NCBI GenBank assembly: GCA_004325065.1
Contig: PITI01000144.1
Location: 1 to 19,324 of the forward strand
Reading direction: 5' to 3'
DNA length: 19,324 nucleotides
Source of the DNA: Hamiltosporidium magnivora
Lineage: Eukaryota > Microsporidia > Dubosqiidae
A program made the translations under genes and the position numbers. Below the pieces are notes generated by a model. That model had not been told where the DNA came from. It was given only the letters and a program-made list of their open reading frames with translations, and made no database searches. This document shows, in pieces, positions 8,911 through 18,391 of the stretch; positions within the stretch are counted from its first letter, which is position 1, and every line of letters starts with the position of its first letter.

Positions 8911-11900
8911 CTTGTACATTAAGATATAGAACATAATTAAGAGATCAAATATTAGAAAAAAATAGGTGAATAGGATAGAGAGAAATTTAGTAAATGCTTA
9001 ATATTGAAGGATCTAACTCTCCAAACAAACTCTTAAAATTTTTTTTTAATATGTATAATATATAACATAAAAATTAAAGAAATTTTTAATAGACGAAATT
9101 TCAGAAAGAAAAATTCTTAAAATTAAATTTAAAAACATATTCAAAAGAAATCGATTTTATTAGTTTCAATTTATGATTTCAAAAATATCTTGGTACCCAA
9201 CCACAATATTTATTTTAATTAATTATATTTTAATTATGTTTAGAGCCCTGATATAAACAGAGATTTGCTGCTTTGGACTCTAGTTAGAGTTCAATCGGTG
9301 AATCTCACCCTTTTTAAAAAAATCTTCCTTTGTAACATAAATAATTGTTAAAATGTTTCTTATTCCCAAAAATATTTTTATTAATATTTTCGAAAGTTAG
9401 GAAGATACATTTATATTCTTTAAATATTTAAAATATTTCTGAATAAATAGTTTGCTACTAGTAAATACATTTGAATTACTATATTAATTCAGATTTTATT
9501 AAATTAAATGAGAAGCTTTACAAATATAGTAATATATAGCTAATACGACACGGTTGAGTATAGTGTTATCCCAGTTCTATATCAGCGCATATAAATGCAA
9601 AAATAATCACTATAAATTATAAATTACTTTATTTGCAAGTATTTATGAAATTTTATTTTTGAACGTTAAGAATATAATTTAACACTGCAATAGTCTTGCA
9701 GCATTGCTTAAAAAGGCATGTTTTGAACATTAGGATTAAATTATGACCTGATATATTTGATGAGAATTATTTTCAAGTTATAAAATAATATTATCATGTG
9801 TCGCTCTGATAATTTCGAGTAATTCTAGAAAACTTGGTAATTGATATTTCATAAAAGACAGTACTAATTAGAATAATTGTTTTTATATTGCTGTTGCTGT
9901 ATAAAAAATGTAAATAAAGGTTCCTGAAAGAAATCAGAATCCATAATTAAAATGATTATTCTTTTATTATACTATAAAAAAGAGTTGAACCACCTTTGTG
10001 GTCAATTCTTGAAAAAATAGGCAAAAAACGGACACCTCATTTTTTACTAAATAGTTTTTTTTTAATTATTTGTGTAATTTGCTCAAATACATTTCAGAAA
10101 AATCACACTCTACGAGCAAACTAATTGCCTGAACCGTACTCGGGCAAATCCCATAGGTGATTAAATAATAAAATATTTATTTGCTCAAAATAATTACCTT
10201 GTATGCATAATTTAGAAATAAAAATGAGTATCTTCAGTATTTATATTCCAGAGTTCAGCTTGAAACCCGAGAAGTGATTCAGGTGTTTTAAATAAGCAGA
10301 TTACACTTATAAAATGTCTAATATAGCTTAAAATCTTATATGAGTTAAGTTTATTTAAGAACCAAGTTAATATTACTATGTAACTCGATTATATAATTTT
10401 TAAAACCTGAATAAAAGCATAGAATAATTCTATATAGAATTAATACTTCTCTTTTAGGAATTTTTGAATTCAGCGAACAGTTTGTTTCGAAAAAAAATAT
10501 TGAAATAATAGACAAAACATCATGGTGAACTCTAAATTATGAAAGATAATGATGAAATTATTCAGAAACAAATATTTTTTTCAATGAAGCGTCTTTTTTT
10601 AAGGTGAAATAATCATAGAAAGTCTATGTATTGTAAGTAGCAACAAAATTTCTATGGAATTGTTTCTGGATTAGAAAATTTTCTTTAGATTCGCTTTCTA
10701 TATAAGCCAATGAACAGAGATTAAGAGTGTATTATAATTTTTACCTGCCAACAATACATATATACGCTTTAAACAATAAAATTACATTATAAGAAAAAAA
10801 ACAAAAAGATTGAAAATTTCTACTTCAGAATAAAATATTACCATATTTTTATTGTTAATAAGAAAATTTGTTTACACTAAAAAACTTAAGAAAGAATTGA
10901 AATTAAAATAAACCATTATAATTAATAAATTATAGAGATTAACACGGTTGGAATTCAATGAATTACAACACATTCGAGCTATTTTTTCATTTATTTCGTT
11001 TCTTAAATAAATTTAACAAATATTTCAAACCAAAACGTAAAAATATCAAAACCTTTATTTCACCGTTTTCGACGTAATACCTTGAATTGAAAATTTATAA
11101 AACCCTAAATTGCAAAAATTGAGTTGCTGGATACGTAATCCAAACTGATTTCATCTCTAGCAACTCAATTAAAAACGAGGGCCGTAATTTAACAAAATTA
11201 TTTTTGTTTCTTTTAATATTGTGGTTTTGCTAAATAAATTTTTTCATGAAACTTATCTACCAGAGGGTTGCTTAATTTTTTTTTCTACTTCCATTATAAT
11301 AATTCCCCTATTTAATCTTTTATTTTTCTTACGATTTAACTAATTTCTATATTTTAAGTGGATGCTTTGAGCTTTGGCATTTGATCAATACTTTTGAATT
11401 CAATAATTCAACGCCTTCATTTTACATATTCTTCTTCATTAAAGTCTGTACACAAGAGAGATATAGGTTGTTCGTGTCAATTATATCTATGTATGGCATT
11501 CGCAGATAAATGCCCTTTCACTGCTCAAATTGGTATTTTATCACAAAGTTGTCCTCTTATTCTGGTAAAATATATGATTTGAATATTTTTTTATGCCATA
11601 AATTGTTATATACATCATTATCTAGTATTAGGTGTTTTATTGGAACACTTTAAGGTATTTTTAACTATATATATCAGATTGTTCTAAAATTTTTGTACAA
11701 AACATCCTATGTATAAAAAACCTTAAAATATTGGCTTTTACGTCGTAATGCTATATATTTGGTTTTGTAATTGGAAGTGGATTTGTAGATAATTCCGATG
11801 TCAAAAAAAGTTTTCATATTCAGTTTTTATTTAGTGTGATTTATATTGGTCTATAATCTAGTTCGAAACTTTTGTTTCAATCCTGATTTTATTAATATTT

Positions 11901-12827
11901 CTATACATTGGTTTTTTAAATTTTGAACCAAAGTAACCGTAATTCGTTTTGAAGACGTCTATTTTTATTTATTTTGATAAAAGCAAATTTTAAAACCGAA
12001 TCACTCATTAAGAGTTATTAACAATATGAGAAGAATTTTCTAACCTGTTTTCTAAATAAACTGGTAATTTTTAGTATTTTCACAATGTTATAAATATTTT
12101 ACCGCACCCTAAGAGAAATCAATTCTATCTTGAGCATATAAAAGAATACATCATTCAGAGGTTATATTCAAATTATTTGATAGTTTGGAATAATCCCTCA
12201 ATAGCTCTTTGTTTCTATTTTACATAATTTTGTGTAATTTTATAATTCTATTTTGCAATAAATGGTTTCTAATATTTAATATATTTTTAATTTTAAACTT
12301 TTTTAGAAAACATTTTACATGATGGAAGCCTTTGACTTGCAAGATATTTTTAGAGCATTTTCCATTTTTAAAACTGATGCTTCTCATTTATATTGATTGT
12401 TCTATAGAAAACCAAGATTTTTATGAACATATGTTTATTTCATAAAGCCTCACAGTGATGGTTACGCTTAAGTTTCTTTTTTTACTGGATATGACCTCTA
12501 CGAATACACTATTTTAAGATGAACCTAGTTTCTTATCAATATTTTAGCTAATGAATCATTTAATTCAAATAAATCTGAAGAAATAGTCGAATATTCCTAT
12601 ATAAAATTGTAATTACAATACTTCTTTTAATTAATTTAATAAGATAATTTTTGTGCGTTTAATTTCGTATTTGGAGGGAGGAAACAATATTAAAATCATC
12701 TGTTTGGCCCAAGTTTTTGTATATATGATGAAAATTAACGGTTATTTTTTTTCATGAATATAAACCACTTCGGATATATGAGTTAATCCCCTTTGTCGAA
12801 TTATAACAGGTTTAAAGAAACACATGA
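8911..12827. other. Gene-poor AT-rich region with scattered coding-like scraps
   Basis: There is no intact gene. 9238-9312 is a GC-richer patch with GGACTC-6-GAGTTC, similar in layout to the hairpin at 7973-8020. A hairpin with 8-bp arms and a bulge sits at 9985-10005 (TTGAACCAC, CTTT, GTGGTCAA), and another near 10123-10150. At 11394-11582 the plus strand is open for 62 codons from a TTG, while the minus strand over the same stretch reads as a plausible but stop-containing protein. Which strand was coding, if either, is unclear. At 12319-12471 (+) two adjacent ATGs open a 51-codon frame with two TGA stops, starting MMEAFDLQDIFRAF. No family could be assigned to any of these. Confidence 0.45.
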
Positions 12828-13052
12828 AAAAAAAGACTGTCTCAAAGATCAATGTATTGGCTTCAAAAACAGACACCAGACCTAGAAAATAAAACCAAGA
12901 GATTTCCTGAGCAATTTGAAGGACCTGAAATGTCCAAATAATATGACATCTTAAAAGCGGCTTACCAAGCAGATAAATAGACCCGAAAAATGCTAGAATA
13001 TTGACTCGCGACGCAATATGTTTGCATTTTATCTATATATTCACAAAACTGA
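12828..13052 (+). pseudogene. Coding fossil of unknown family
   Basis: The stretch has noticeably higher GC than its surroundings. One plus-strand frame reads as a soluble protein: RLSQRSMYWLQKQTPDLENK at its start, then RFPEQFEGPEMSK, a TAA at 12939, YDILKAAYQADK, a TAG at 12978, TRKMLEY, a TGA at 13002, then LATQYV. Three isolated stops in 75 otherwise protein-like codons is what a recently dead gene looks like. The minus strand is also open for over 90 codons, but its Phe/Leu-rich reading is what the antisense of a Lys/Glu-rich gene gives, so I favour plus. It resembles a gag or structural protein in composition only. No family is recognised. Confidence 0.3.
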
Positions 13053-13409
13053 ATGTTAGAAAAGAATAAAATATACAAGAAAAATAATTATTATCAGCAG
13101 TACAAGCTAAATTAAAATATAAATTTACAATTATGGTTCTATGAGGAATCTTTTGTGGGTTATCTTTTGTTGTAAAGTGTTTATATATCAATTAAATATA
13201 AAAAAAGAAGAATTTCTTTTGTAGAAGAAGTACTGTCTTAGTTTACCTTAGTTTATACGTAAAACAATTTTTGAACCGAAGGATATTACTTCGTTATAAT
13301 CAGAACAAAACCAAATCTTTTAACTCTGATGATTATAAGATTGAAAAGAGAGACGAAGGTTTTCGCTATATATAAAGCTGTATTTGCCAACATTCCTTTT
13401 TTTTTATAT

Positions 13410-15350
13410 TTTTCGTTAGGAATCTAGCTTAACAGACTCATGCACCGGTCAATTATAAGACTAATGGTTTATACTAATATAAGATTCGACTCTTGTTATT
13501 TTATTTTACGAATTTTAAGGTTCTCTTGAAACCTAAATTTCACATTTAGTTTATTTTTTTACAATAAAAACATAATTGATCAAGAAGTTTTTACTTTAAT
13601 TTAATTCAACATCGACTATAAGTCACAACTTTTTTTACAATACAACTGTTATAAATTGTTTGAAAATATTTTAATTAAATAATGTTTATTAGAACTCTTA
13701 TTTGATCTCCCCACGCCTCATACCATTTCTTAACCATTTCAATTAGCTCATTCGTCTTCCAACTTCAAATTATATGAAATTTGTCGAAAAAGTATAAAAG
13801 GTGACAATTTGGTATTGGTTTTTATTCACAATCTAGTTAGCATGCATTTTAAGATTAGAGATCTAAGCTTCTAATAAAAAGATTGAAGAAATTTAGCTTT
13901 TTTATATGTGAACATTGAAACATCATAAAAATTTATGTGAACAGAGTCAGTTTTATACTCAAAAATCCATGGCTTGATTTTAAGTAAAATACTAAACAAG
14001 AACCCAATTTACGCTATTTTGGAATTCACAATGTCAAAAATCTACGATCAGAGAGATATCTGAAGTATGTGATTTCAGATTTTCCGGAATTTATACACCA
14101 TTTGCCTCGTTTCGCATGGTAAACAACATTTCTCTTTCATACTCAACCATATGATAAGAATTACCATATTTAGAAAAACCATGATTACATATACTTCAAA
14201 ATAAACTAAACATTAGATTATCCGAACTGCTTCTTATCCATAAATGGTAGGTTTTTTTAATGTAAAAATGTAAAATTTTCTACTCAACCTAAATTTCAAG
14301 TTGATCATTTATTTTGTTAGCTCAGAATAGAATGACTTGCATTTGTTTAGCATTCTTTATCTCAACACAAGCTATGCTTCTTTTTATATGTATTTTCAAT
14401 GAGATTCAGAAAAAATACAACACGTAATTTCAATTTCTATATTTCAGTTCAAAACAATCTAGACTTATGTCGCTTCATTGCCTCGGTGTATTCTAAATGT
14501 ATATCTACAATAGTATGGGATTTGTTGTAATCAAATTCTACATTAAAGGTTCCTAGCATAATTATTTTTTTTAAATATACTTCGAAAATTGGGAGTGTAA
14601 ACCAAAAAGCACAATAATTTTGTCGAAATATTTATCTATTTATTTTATGTACACAATTTATTAGTCAATAAACATTGTTATGCGGAATAAGAAAGTATTT
14701 AACTTCACATCTATTCTCTCTTTGTCTTATATATTTTCCAACATGTTGGTACTAGATATTTAGTGCATCGATAGGAGCGATTGATGTAGAGACTTATTGC
14801 AGTGGCCTAGGAAATAAGAAGGGTTTACCAATGCATATTCTTAGATTTGTTATTATAGTAGAAAAAGATGTCAAACATTTTGCTAGTGATCAGGTTATAG
14901 AAAGAAGCATGGTTTAAATTCTTATTGTTTTCTCTTCAAAAAAGGAAAATCTAAAAGCATAGCTCTTCTGAGACTCTTGTCAAAACAAATTCATGGATTT
15001 AGTTGATTATGTTCTTTTAAAATTTTTTATATATGATCAGAATTTACATTTTTTTGAACGATAAAAATTTTGAAACCATCGTATCTAATAATAATATTAA
15101 CCTTTATTTCTCTTGTAGCACGTCTGATTGAATAAGACGGTGCCTTTTTATAACAAAATCGGCCCATGGAAAAGTATATTTGTATATTTGGTCAATTTTG
15201 TGTAAACAGACAGGAGTCGTTTTTCCATTTATCTATATTTTAGATATTCACAAATTTTTATTAAAGATATTGCAATCCTGTTTATATAAACATTCTTTAT
15301 TGTACAATTGAACTATTTTTCTGTTGCAATATTTTTTACGGTAAAATTTT
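13410..15350 (-). pseudogene. pol: Decayed Ty3/gypsy-type pol: reverse transcriptase, RNase H, integrase
   Basis: Several pol landmarks occur on the minus strand in the expected order, across frameshifts and stops. At 15346-15250 is a remnant like the DYRKLN..T...YPLP.IDDIFNKL block (FYRKKYCNRKI, then CNIFNKNL). A 54-codon open frame at 15191-15028 has MGRFCYKKAPS where LPFGLKNAPS is expected, RYDGFKIF in place of Y-x-D-D-I-L-I-F, and KNVNSDHI. After one stop come QLNP and ICFDKS, matching NPxKCxFxxS. RNase H follows: GKPFLFPRPLQ near 14829-14797 matches GKP..FFS+.L, and FNVEFDYNKSHTIVDIHL near 14547-14494 matches the F..EY.KG...ADALSR end. Integrase remnants are CCLPC at 14128-14114 (the CxxC of the zinc domain), ELIEMVKKWYEAWGDQIRVL near 13749-13690 (strand before TDNGxEF), and PVHESVK near 13445. 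Catalytic residues are lost, so it is dead. I recognised no LTRs, gag or protease. Confidence 0.6.
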
Positions 15351-16633
15351 ACACAACTCTTTGATATTTATAATTAAAAACATTCAAATAGATACTCACA
15401 TAATTCTAATTATCTTTTTAAGATAATTGTGTTATTATATTTTTATTAAATATGAATGGAGTCGATCTTAATGATTAAGAATATTATTAGATGTTTATGG
15501 ACTGATAAATGACTAGGATTCGGGTAATAAAATTTCTGGATTAAGAATCAATAAAATAAATACTTTTAAAGGCACCTCTAACTTTCGATAGGATGAAAGA
15601 AAATTTTATTCGAAATCAAATAAAGCTACGAATATTGAATTAAATGGTAAGTATTCTTTAGGATACACATGAATTTTGATATTAAGGCGCGAGAATGCCT
15701 TTATTGTTTGTAGCTAAAAGATGAATTTAGATCAAGGAAAAAAACCCAACACAACATTTCTAGACAATCTGAAACTAGAGCGATAATCCTATAAATTTTT
15801 ATAAAAAAAGAATTCAAGCGATAAAATAAAAACTATTAAAAGGTTTTTTAAGAATATTTGTTTCACTATATATCCAAAACTCCAATCTAAAAAGACAATT
15901 TATGTGTCTTTTCACTCTTTGTGAGAAAATTTGAAAACATGCAATCGGAATTTCTAAGCAATATAATAGATAGTATTGCCGATATTTAAAATATATGACA
16001 TATTATAATTAATTTAGATAGCAAAAAATATAATAACGTTTTTCGAGTAAGATTTGTATGTTAAGACTCGCTTCAAATTGCCAAAATGCAAAGATGCTCA
16101 GTTACAAGGAAACAACTCCGGCTTGTTTTTATAAATTTGACTCAAAATTGTTTCTTAAATAACACTCTATAAGTGCGATGTTGCTATACATATTTACCTA
16201 AATTTTGAAGATTTTGGTAAAGTTTTGAAATAAAAAATAAGATCGCCTTTGAGTTTCAAAACTATAAATTATATTTTTTTCAATCTCCAAAGAACAATTT
16301 CAAGATCAAATACAATAAAAATTGCAAAAGGCAAAAGCTTTTCGATCAAATTACTAGAAAACACTAAAAATTCCTATATAATAATATCTTTTAAGAACAA
16401 AATTTTACCAAATAAATACATAAAATTAGACTTAAATTTTCAAACAACATTAATATATCTCATACATATATCTAAATATTAAAGAGAGATAGAAAACAAA
16501 TAAAGAAATAATGAAAAAGGCGCCAAATAATTGCACATTTTATTAATACAAAATTAAAAAATTTCTATTTAATCCGTCTTTACACCAAATTTTTCTTATA
16601 TCCATATTTAACAAAAAAATCATTTTAAATTTT
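15351..16633. other. AT-rich region upstream of the SRP receptor gene
   Basis: There is no gene I can support. The pol fossil's protease and gag would be expected here on the minus strand, but I could not identify them. 15676-15960 (+) has slightly fewer stops than expected but no motif. 16249-16482 (+) is open for 77 codons from a TTG, contains no ATG and has a lysine-rich reading. It might be a relic but is not called. Confidence 0.45.
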
Positions 16634-16660
16634 TATAAAATATTTTTTAAAATTATTCCC
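16634..16660 (+). promoter_or_regulatory. TATA-like box and CCC motif of the SRP receptor gene
   Basis: TATAAAA at 16634-16640 lies 28 bases before the ATG, and CCC at 16658-16660 ends one base before it. A CCC-like motif next to the start codon is an established microsporidian transcription signal. The TATA match alone is weak in such AT-rich DNA, but the pairing and spacing make a short 5' leader plausible. Confidence 0.5.
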
Positions 16661-16661
16661 T

Positions 16662-17123
16662 ATGATCATTCTATTGATTTGTATATTAGTTTTAACATTA
16701 GTAGTTCTGTACATTTTGAATCGTAAAACAAAAAAAGTAATTGTATTTATCGGACCAAGATCTACTGGTAAGACAGTAGTTCTACATCAAATATTAGAAA
16801 ATAAAACATATAATACAGTACCAACACTTGAAACATATACTTCTTCATATATTACAGATACAATACCAAATTTACATACAAGTGATGTTCTTACAAAGTA
16901 TAACATTTGTAATGAAAAAGCAAAATATTTTTTCTTTTTCAGTGATGAAAATCAACTTAAAGAAATTTTAAACGAAGATAGAATTTATAAATTTTTAATT
17001 TATTTTGTATTTAAAGGAAAAAAAGACGAATTGGTAAATTATGATGAAATAAAAAAGAAAATTTCAAAAAAAAGATTTATATGTCTTGAAAACGATGGTA
17101 AAAATCTTCTAAAATTTTTTTAA
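16662..17123 (+). CDS. SRPRB: Signal recognition particle receptor beta subunit, shortened
   Basis: This 153-aa small GTPase-like protein is anchored by its N-terminus, the architecture of SRP receptor beta, which holds the alpha subunit on the ER membrane for co-translational targeting. Residues 2-19 form one membrane span, followed by a basic NRKTKK stretch. The P-loop is GPRSTGKT at 31-38, directly after the strand VIVFI, as in SRPRB. VPTLETYTSSY (53-63) fits the switch I/G2 position. FKGKKDEL (117-124) sits where the N-K-x-D base-recognition motif belongs but is degenerate. No DxxG (G3) or G5 motif is evident. The protein is much shorter than the usual 240-270 aa, so GTP hydrolysis may be weak or absent. 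The start is a CCC-preceded ATG. The gene converges on the RanBD gene with about 100 bp between stops. An ARF/SAR-type GTPase is unlikely because of the N-terminal anchor. Confidence 0.72.
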   Translation: MIILLICILVLTLVVLYILNRKTKKVIVFIGPRSTGKTVVLHQILENKTYNTVPTLETYTSSYITDTIPNLHTSDVLTKYNICNEKAKYFFFFSDENQLKEILNEDRIYKFLIYFVFKGKKDELVNYDEIKKKISKKRFICLENDGKNLLKFF

Positions 17124-17153
17124 ATAGATTTATGTGATTAGAAAAATTAAAAA

Positions 17154-17159
17154 AATAAA
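17154..17159 (+). terminator. Poly(A) signal of the SRP receptor gene
   Basis: AATAAA begins 31 bases after the TAA stop at 17121-17123. It lies inside the 102-bp gap between the two convergent genes, so the 3' UTR would be short, as usual in microsporidia. Confidence 0.4.
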
Positions 17160-17224
17160 AAAATATTAAAAAACTATTTTAGTCTAAAATTGTTGCGAAT
17201 ATTTGTAAAAAAAATGTTAGGTAA

Positions 17225-17237
17225 TTTATTCTTTATT
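17225..17237 (-). terminator. Poly(A) signals overlapping the stop codon of the RanBD gene
   Basis: On the minus strand AATAAA occurs at 17237-17232 and again at 17230-17225. The second contains the TAA stop codon itself (GAA TAA A). Overlap of the 3' end signal with the stop codon is typical of compact microsporidian genes. Confidence 0.4.
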
Positions 17238-17795
17238 TTTTTCTAAAATCTCCTCTTGAAATTTTATTAAATTGTAGAATTCACTTGCACTGCTGTTTTC
17301 TTTAAATTTGATAGCATATATAGAGCAAGAATAATTTGTTTCTGATTTTTCATCCGTATTTTCTATGGCTTCATAGACAATAAAAGACACGGAATTTTCT
17401 TTTAAATCTGCTTTCAGATCATAAGTAATGTAAAAATTCAAAAATGTAAGTTTCAATCCTTCTCGTACAAAAATAATTCGTTTTTTATTTTCACTTTCAG
17501 TTATAATCATATGCCCTCGTCCAATATCACTCCAAACATTATTTATAAACTTATACAATCTCGATTCTTTTTGAAAAATACAATCGGGTATCTCATCAAA
17601 TCCACTTGTATCTACATTTTTAGGTGTTGGCTTATTAACCGTTGATTCTAAAAATGCAGAAGGTTCTTTTTTTTGTACTTCAGATTCATTAGAAACAAAA
17701 ATGCTTTCTTTTTGTTTGTATTCTGTTAATATCTCTTCTGGTTTCTTTTCAAAAATATTGTTTTTAATTTCATTGTCATTTTTCTTCTCTTTCAT
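17226..17795 (-). CDS. Ran-binding domain protein, RanBP1/Yrb1-like (or Nup2-like)
   Basis: This 189-aa protein has a single Ran-binding domain at its C-terminus. RanBP1-type proteins bind Ran-GTP and help RanGAP recycle it in the cytoplasm; Nup2/Nup50 use the same domain at the nuclear pore. The start is set at the ATG at 17795, because the raw frame begins at TTG; CCCC lies at 17806-17803, eleven to eight bases upstream. Residues 1-70 are charged, low-complexity and probably disordered. The domain runs from about 72 to 185: SRLYKF (78-83), then VWSDIGRGHMII (87-98), matching KLYRF..EWKERGTGDVK. KKRIIFVRE (104-112) and NFYI (120-123) match the R..MRR and NHYI blocks. IYAIKFKENSSASEFYNLI (159-177) matches the final F-A-L-R-F...A..F helix. 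The length fits RanBP1/Yrb1 (about 200 aa). No FG repeats are seen, which argues against a full Nup2. Confidence 0.72.
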   Translation of the reverse strand: MKEKKNDNEIKNNIFEKKPEEILTEYKQKESIFVSNESEVQKKEPSAFLESTVNKPTPKNVDTSGFDEIPDCIFQKESRLYKFINNVWSDIGRGHMIITESENKKRIIFVREGLKLTFLNFYITYDLKADLKENSVSFIVYEAIENTDEKSETNYSCSIYAIKFKENSSASEFYNLIKFQEEILEKNKE

Positions 17796-17802
17796 TATAT
17801 TC

Positions 17803-17806
17803 GGGG
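17803..17806 (-). promoter_or_regulatory. CCCC motif upstream of the RanBD gene
   Basis: On the minus strand CCCC lies eleven to eight bases before the ATG at 17795. It supports that ATG over the upstream TTG, which would place the motif inside the coding region. Confidence 0.4.
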
Positions 17807-17927
17807 TGAAAATCAAATTTTTTTTGTCTTTTTATTTTAATTTGAAACGTGGTTACAAATTTTAGAAAAGGATTTAAAAATACGAAAAAAAAATGAATTT
17901 AAAATTGTTAGAATAATAAAATAAAAA

Positions 17928-18136
17928 GTGTCATTAGTTATTCTAAATTATTACATAATTTTTCTGAAAACTAAGAGAACTTGAGTCACTACCAAATTGC
18001 GTAGAGGGTCGAAATAGAGCCTCAATTAGTGTCATTAGTTATTCTAAATTATTACATAATTTTTCTGAAAACTAAGAGAACTTGAGTCACTACCAAATTG
18101 CATAGAGAGTCGAAATAGAGCCTCAATTAGTGTCAT
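17928..18136. repeat. 101-bp tandem duplication
   Basis: Two full copies lie at 17928-18028 and 18029-18129, followed by the first seven bases of a third (GTGTCAT, 18130-18136). The copies differ at only two positions (GCGTAGAGGGTC against GCATAGAGAGTC), so the duplication is recent or is being homogenised. It is less AT-rich than its flanks and joins directly to the tRNA-like segment. Confidence 0.9.
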
Positions 18137-18318
18137 GAAGGGATCGTAAAAATATGAGAAACCAATTTTTGTTAGTAGCTCGCTCCTTCCCTACAGATGG
18201 AACACAATCCAACGATGAATCATAGGTTCGCCAAGTTATAAGCGTTCCAAAGACAATTTTCTTTTGATAGGTTAGGTTGTCAGCCTCAAGAAAACTCTCC
18301 GAAAGAAAAATAAAGAGT

Positions 18319-18386
18319 GCACAACTGGGGTCGAACAGGTCTTTCGGAATTAATTTTCGATATCCTCACCACTAAACCATTGGGCT
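18319..18386 (-). tRNA. Degenerate tRNA-Glu-like sequence (pseudo-tRNA)
   Basis: On the minus strand the sequence has an A box TGGTTTAGTGG (18379-18369) that fits TRGYNNARNNG exactly, GGATATC as in tRNA-Glu, and a B box CTGTTCGACCCC (18338-18327). The acceptor arms AGCCCAA and TTGTGCA pair at five of seven positions. The anticodon stem TCGAA/TCCGA has one mismatch, and the T stem is damaged, probably by a one-base loss. The anticodon loop (AATTAAT) lacks U33 and no longer carries the Glu anticodon; nominally it reads UUA. It is therefore not a working tRNA but could still drive pol III transcription. Confidence 0.55.
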
Positions 18387-18391
18387 GATTA

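Larger units (their letters stand above)
17928..18391 (-). mobile_element. Candidate tRNA-derived SINE (minus strand)
   Basis: Read on the minus strand, this GC-richer island begins with a tRNA-Glu-like head (18386-18319). An unrelated body of about 180 bp follows, then the 101-bp duplicated segment. Head, body and tail in this order are the layout of a tRNA-derived SINE, and the internal pol III promoter boxes are kept. I could not find a target-site duplication. No second copy exists in the window, so this could instead be a pseudo-tRNA beside an unrelated repeat. Confidence 0.4.

Noticed and set aside
11394..11582. 62-codon plus-strand frame with several cysteines.
   Set aside because: It starts at TTG and has no recognisable motif; the opposite strand is equally suggestive. 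It is described only as a coding-like scrap.
12319..12471. 51-codon frame with two TGA stops, considered as a LINE endonuclease remnant.
   Set aside because: Only a loose resemblance to the DIWR..R.D layout could be found, and it has no supporting neighbours. It is left unassigned.
14756..15064. Plus-strand frame with IGAIDVETY and a later NLxxF pattern, resembling the exonuclease motifs of a protein-primed family B DNA polymerase.
   Set aside because: The opposite strand of the same bases carries RNase H and reverse transcriptase remnants that fit a longer, ordered series of motifs over almost 2 kb. A 53-codon open run is expected by chance in 19 kb of six-frame AT-rich sequence.
16249..16482. 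77-codon lysine-rich plus-strand frame upstream of the SRP receptor gene.
   Set aside because: It has no ATG, no motif and no start signal. An intron-linked first exon is unlikely because the SRP receptor gene already has its own CCC-preceded ATG and N-terminal anchor.
18319..18386. Functional suppressor tRNA with a UUA anticodon.
   Set aside because: The loop lacks U33, the T stem is broken and both the acceptor and anticodon stems have mismatches, so it is treated as a pseudo-tRNA.
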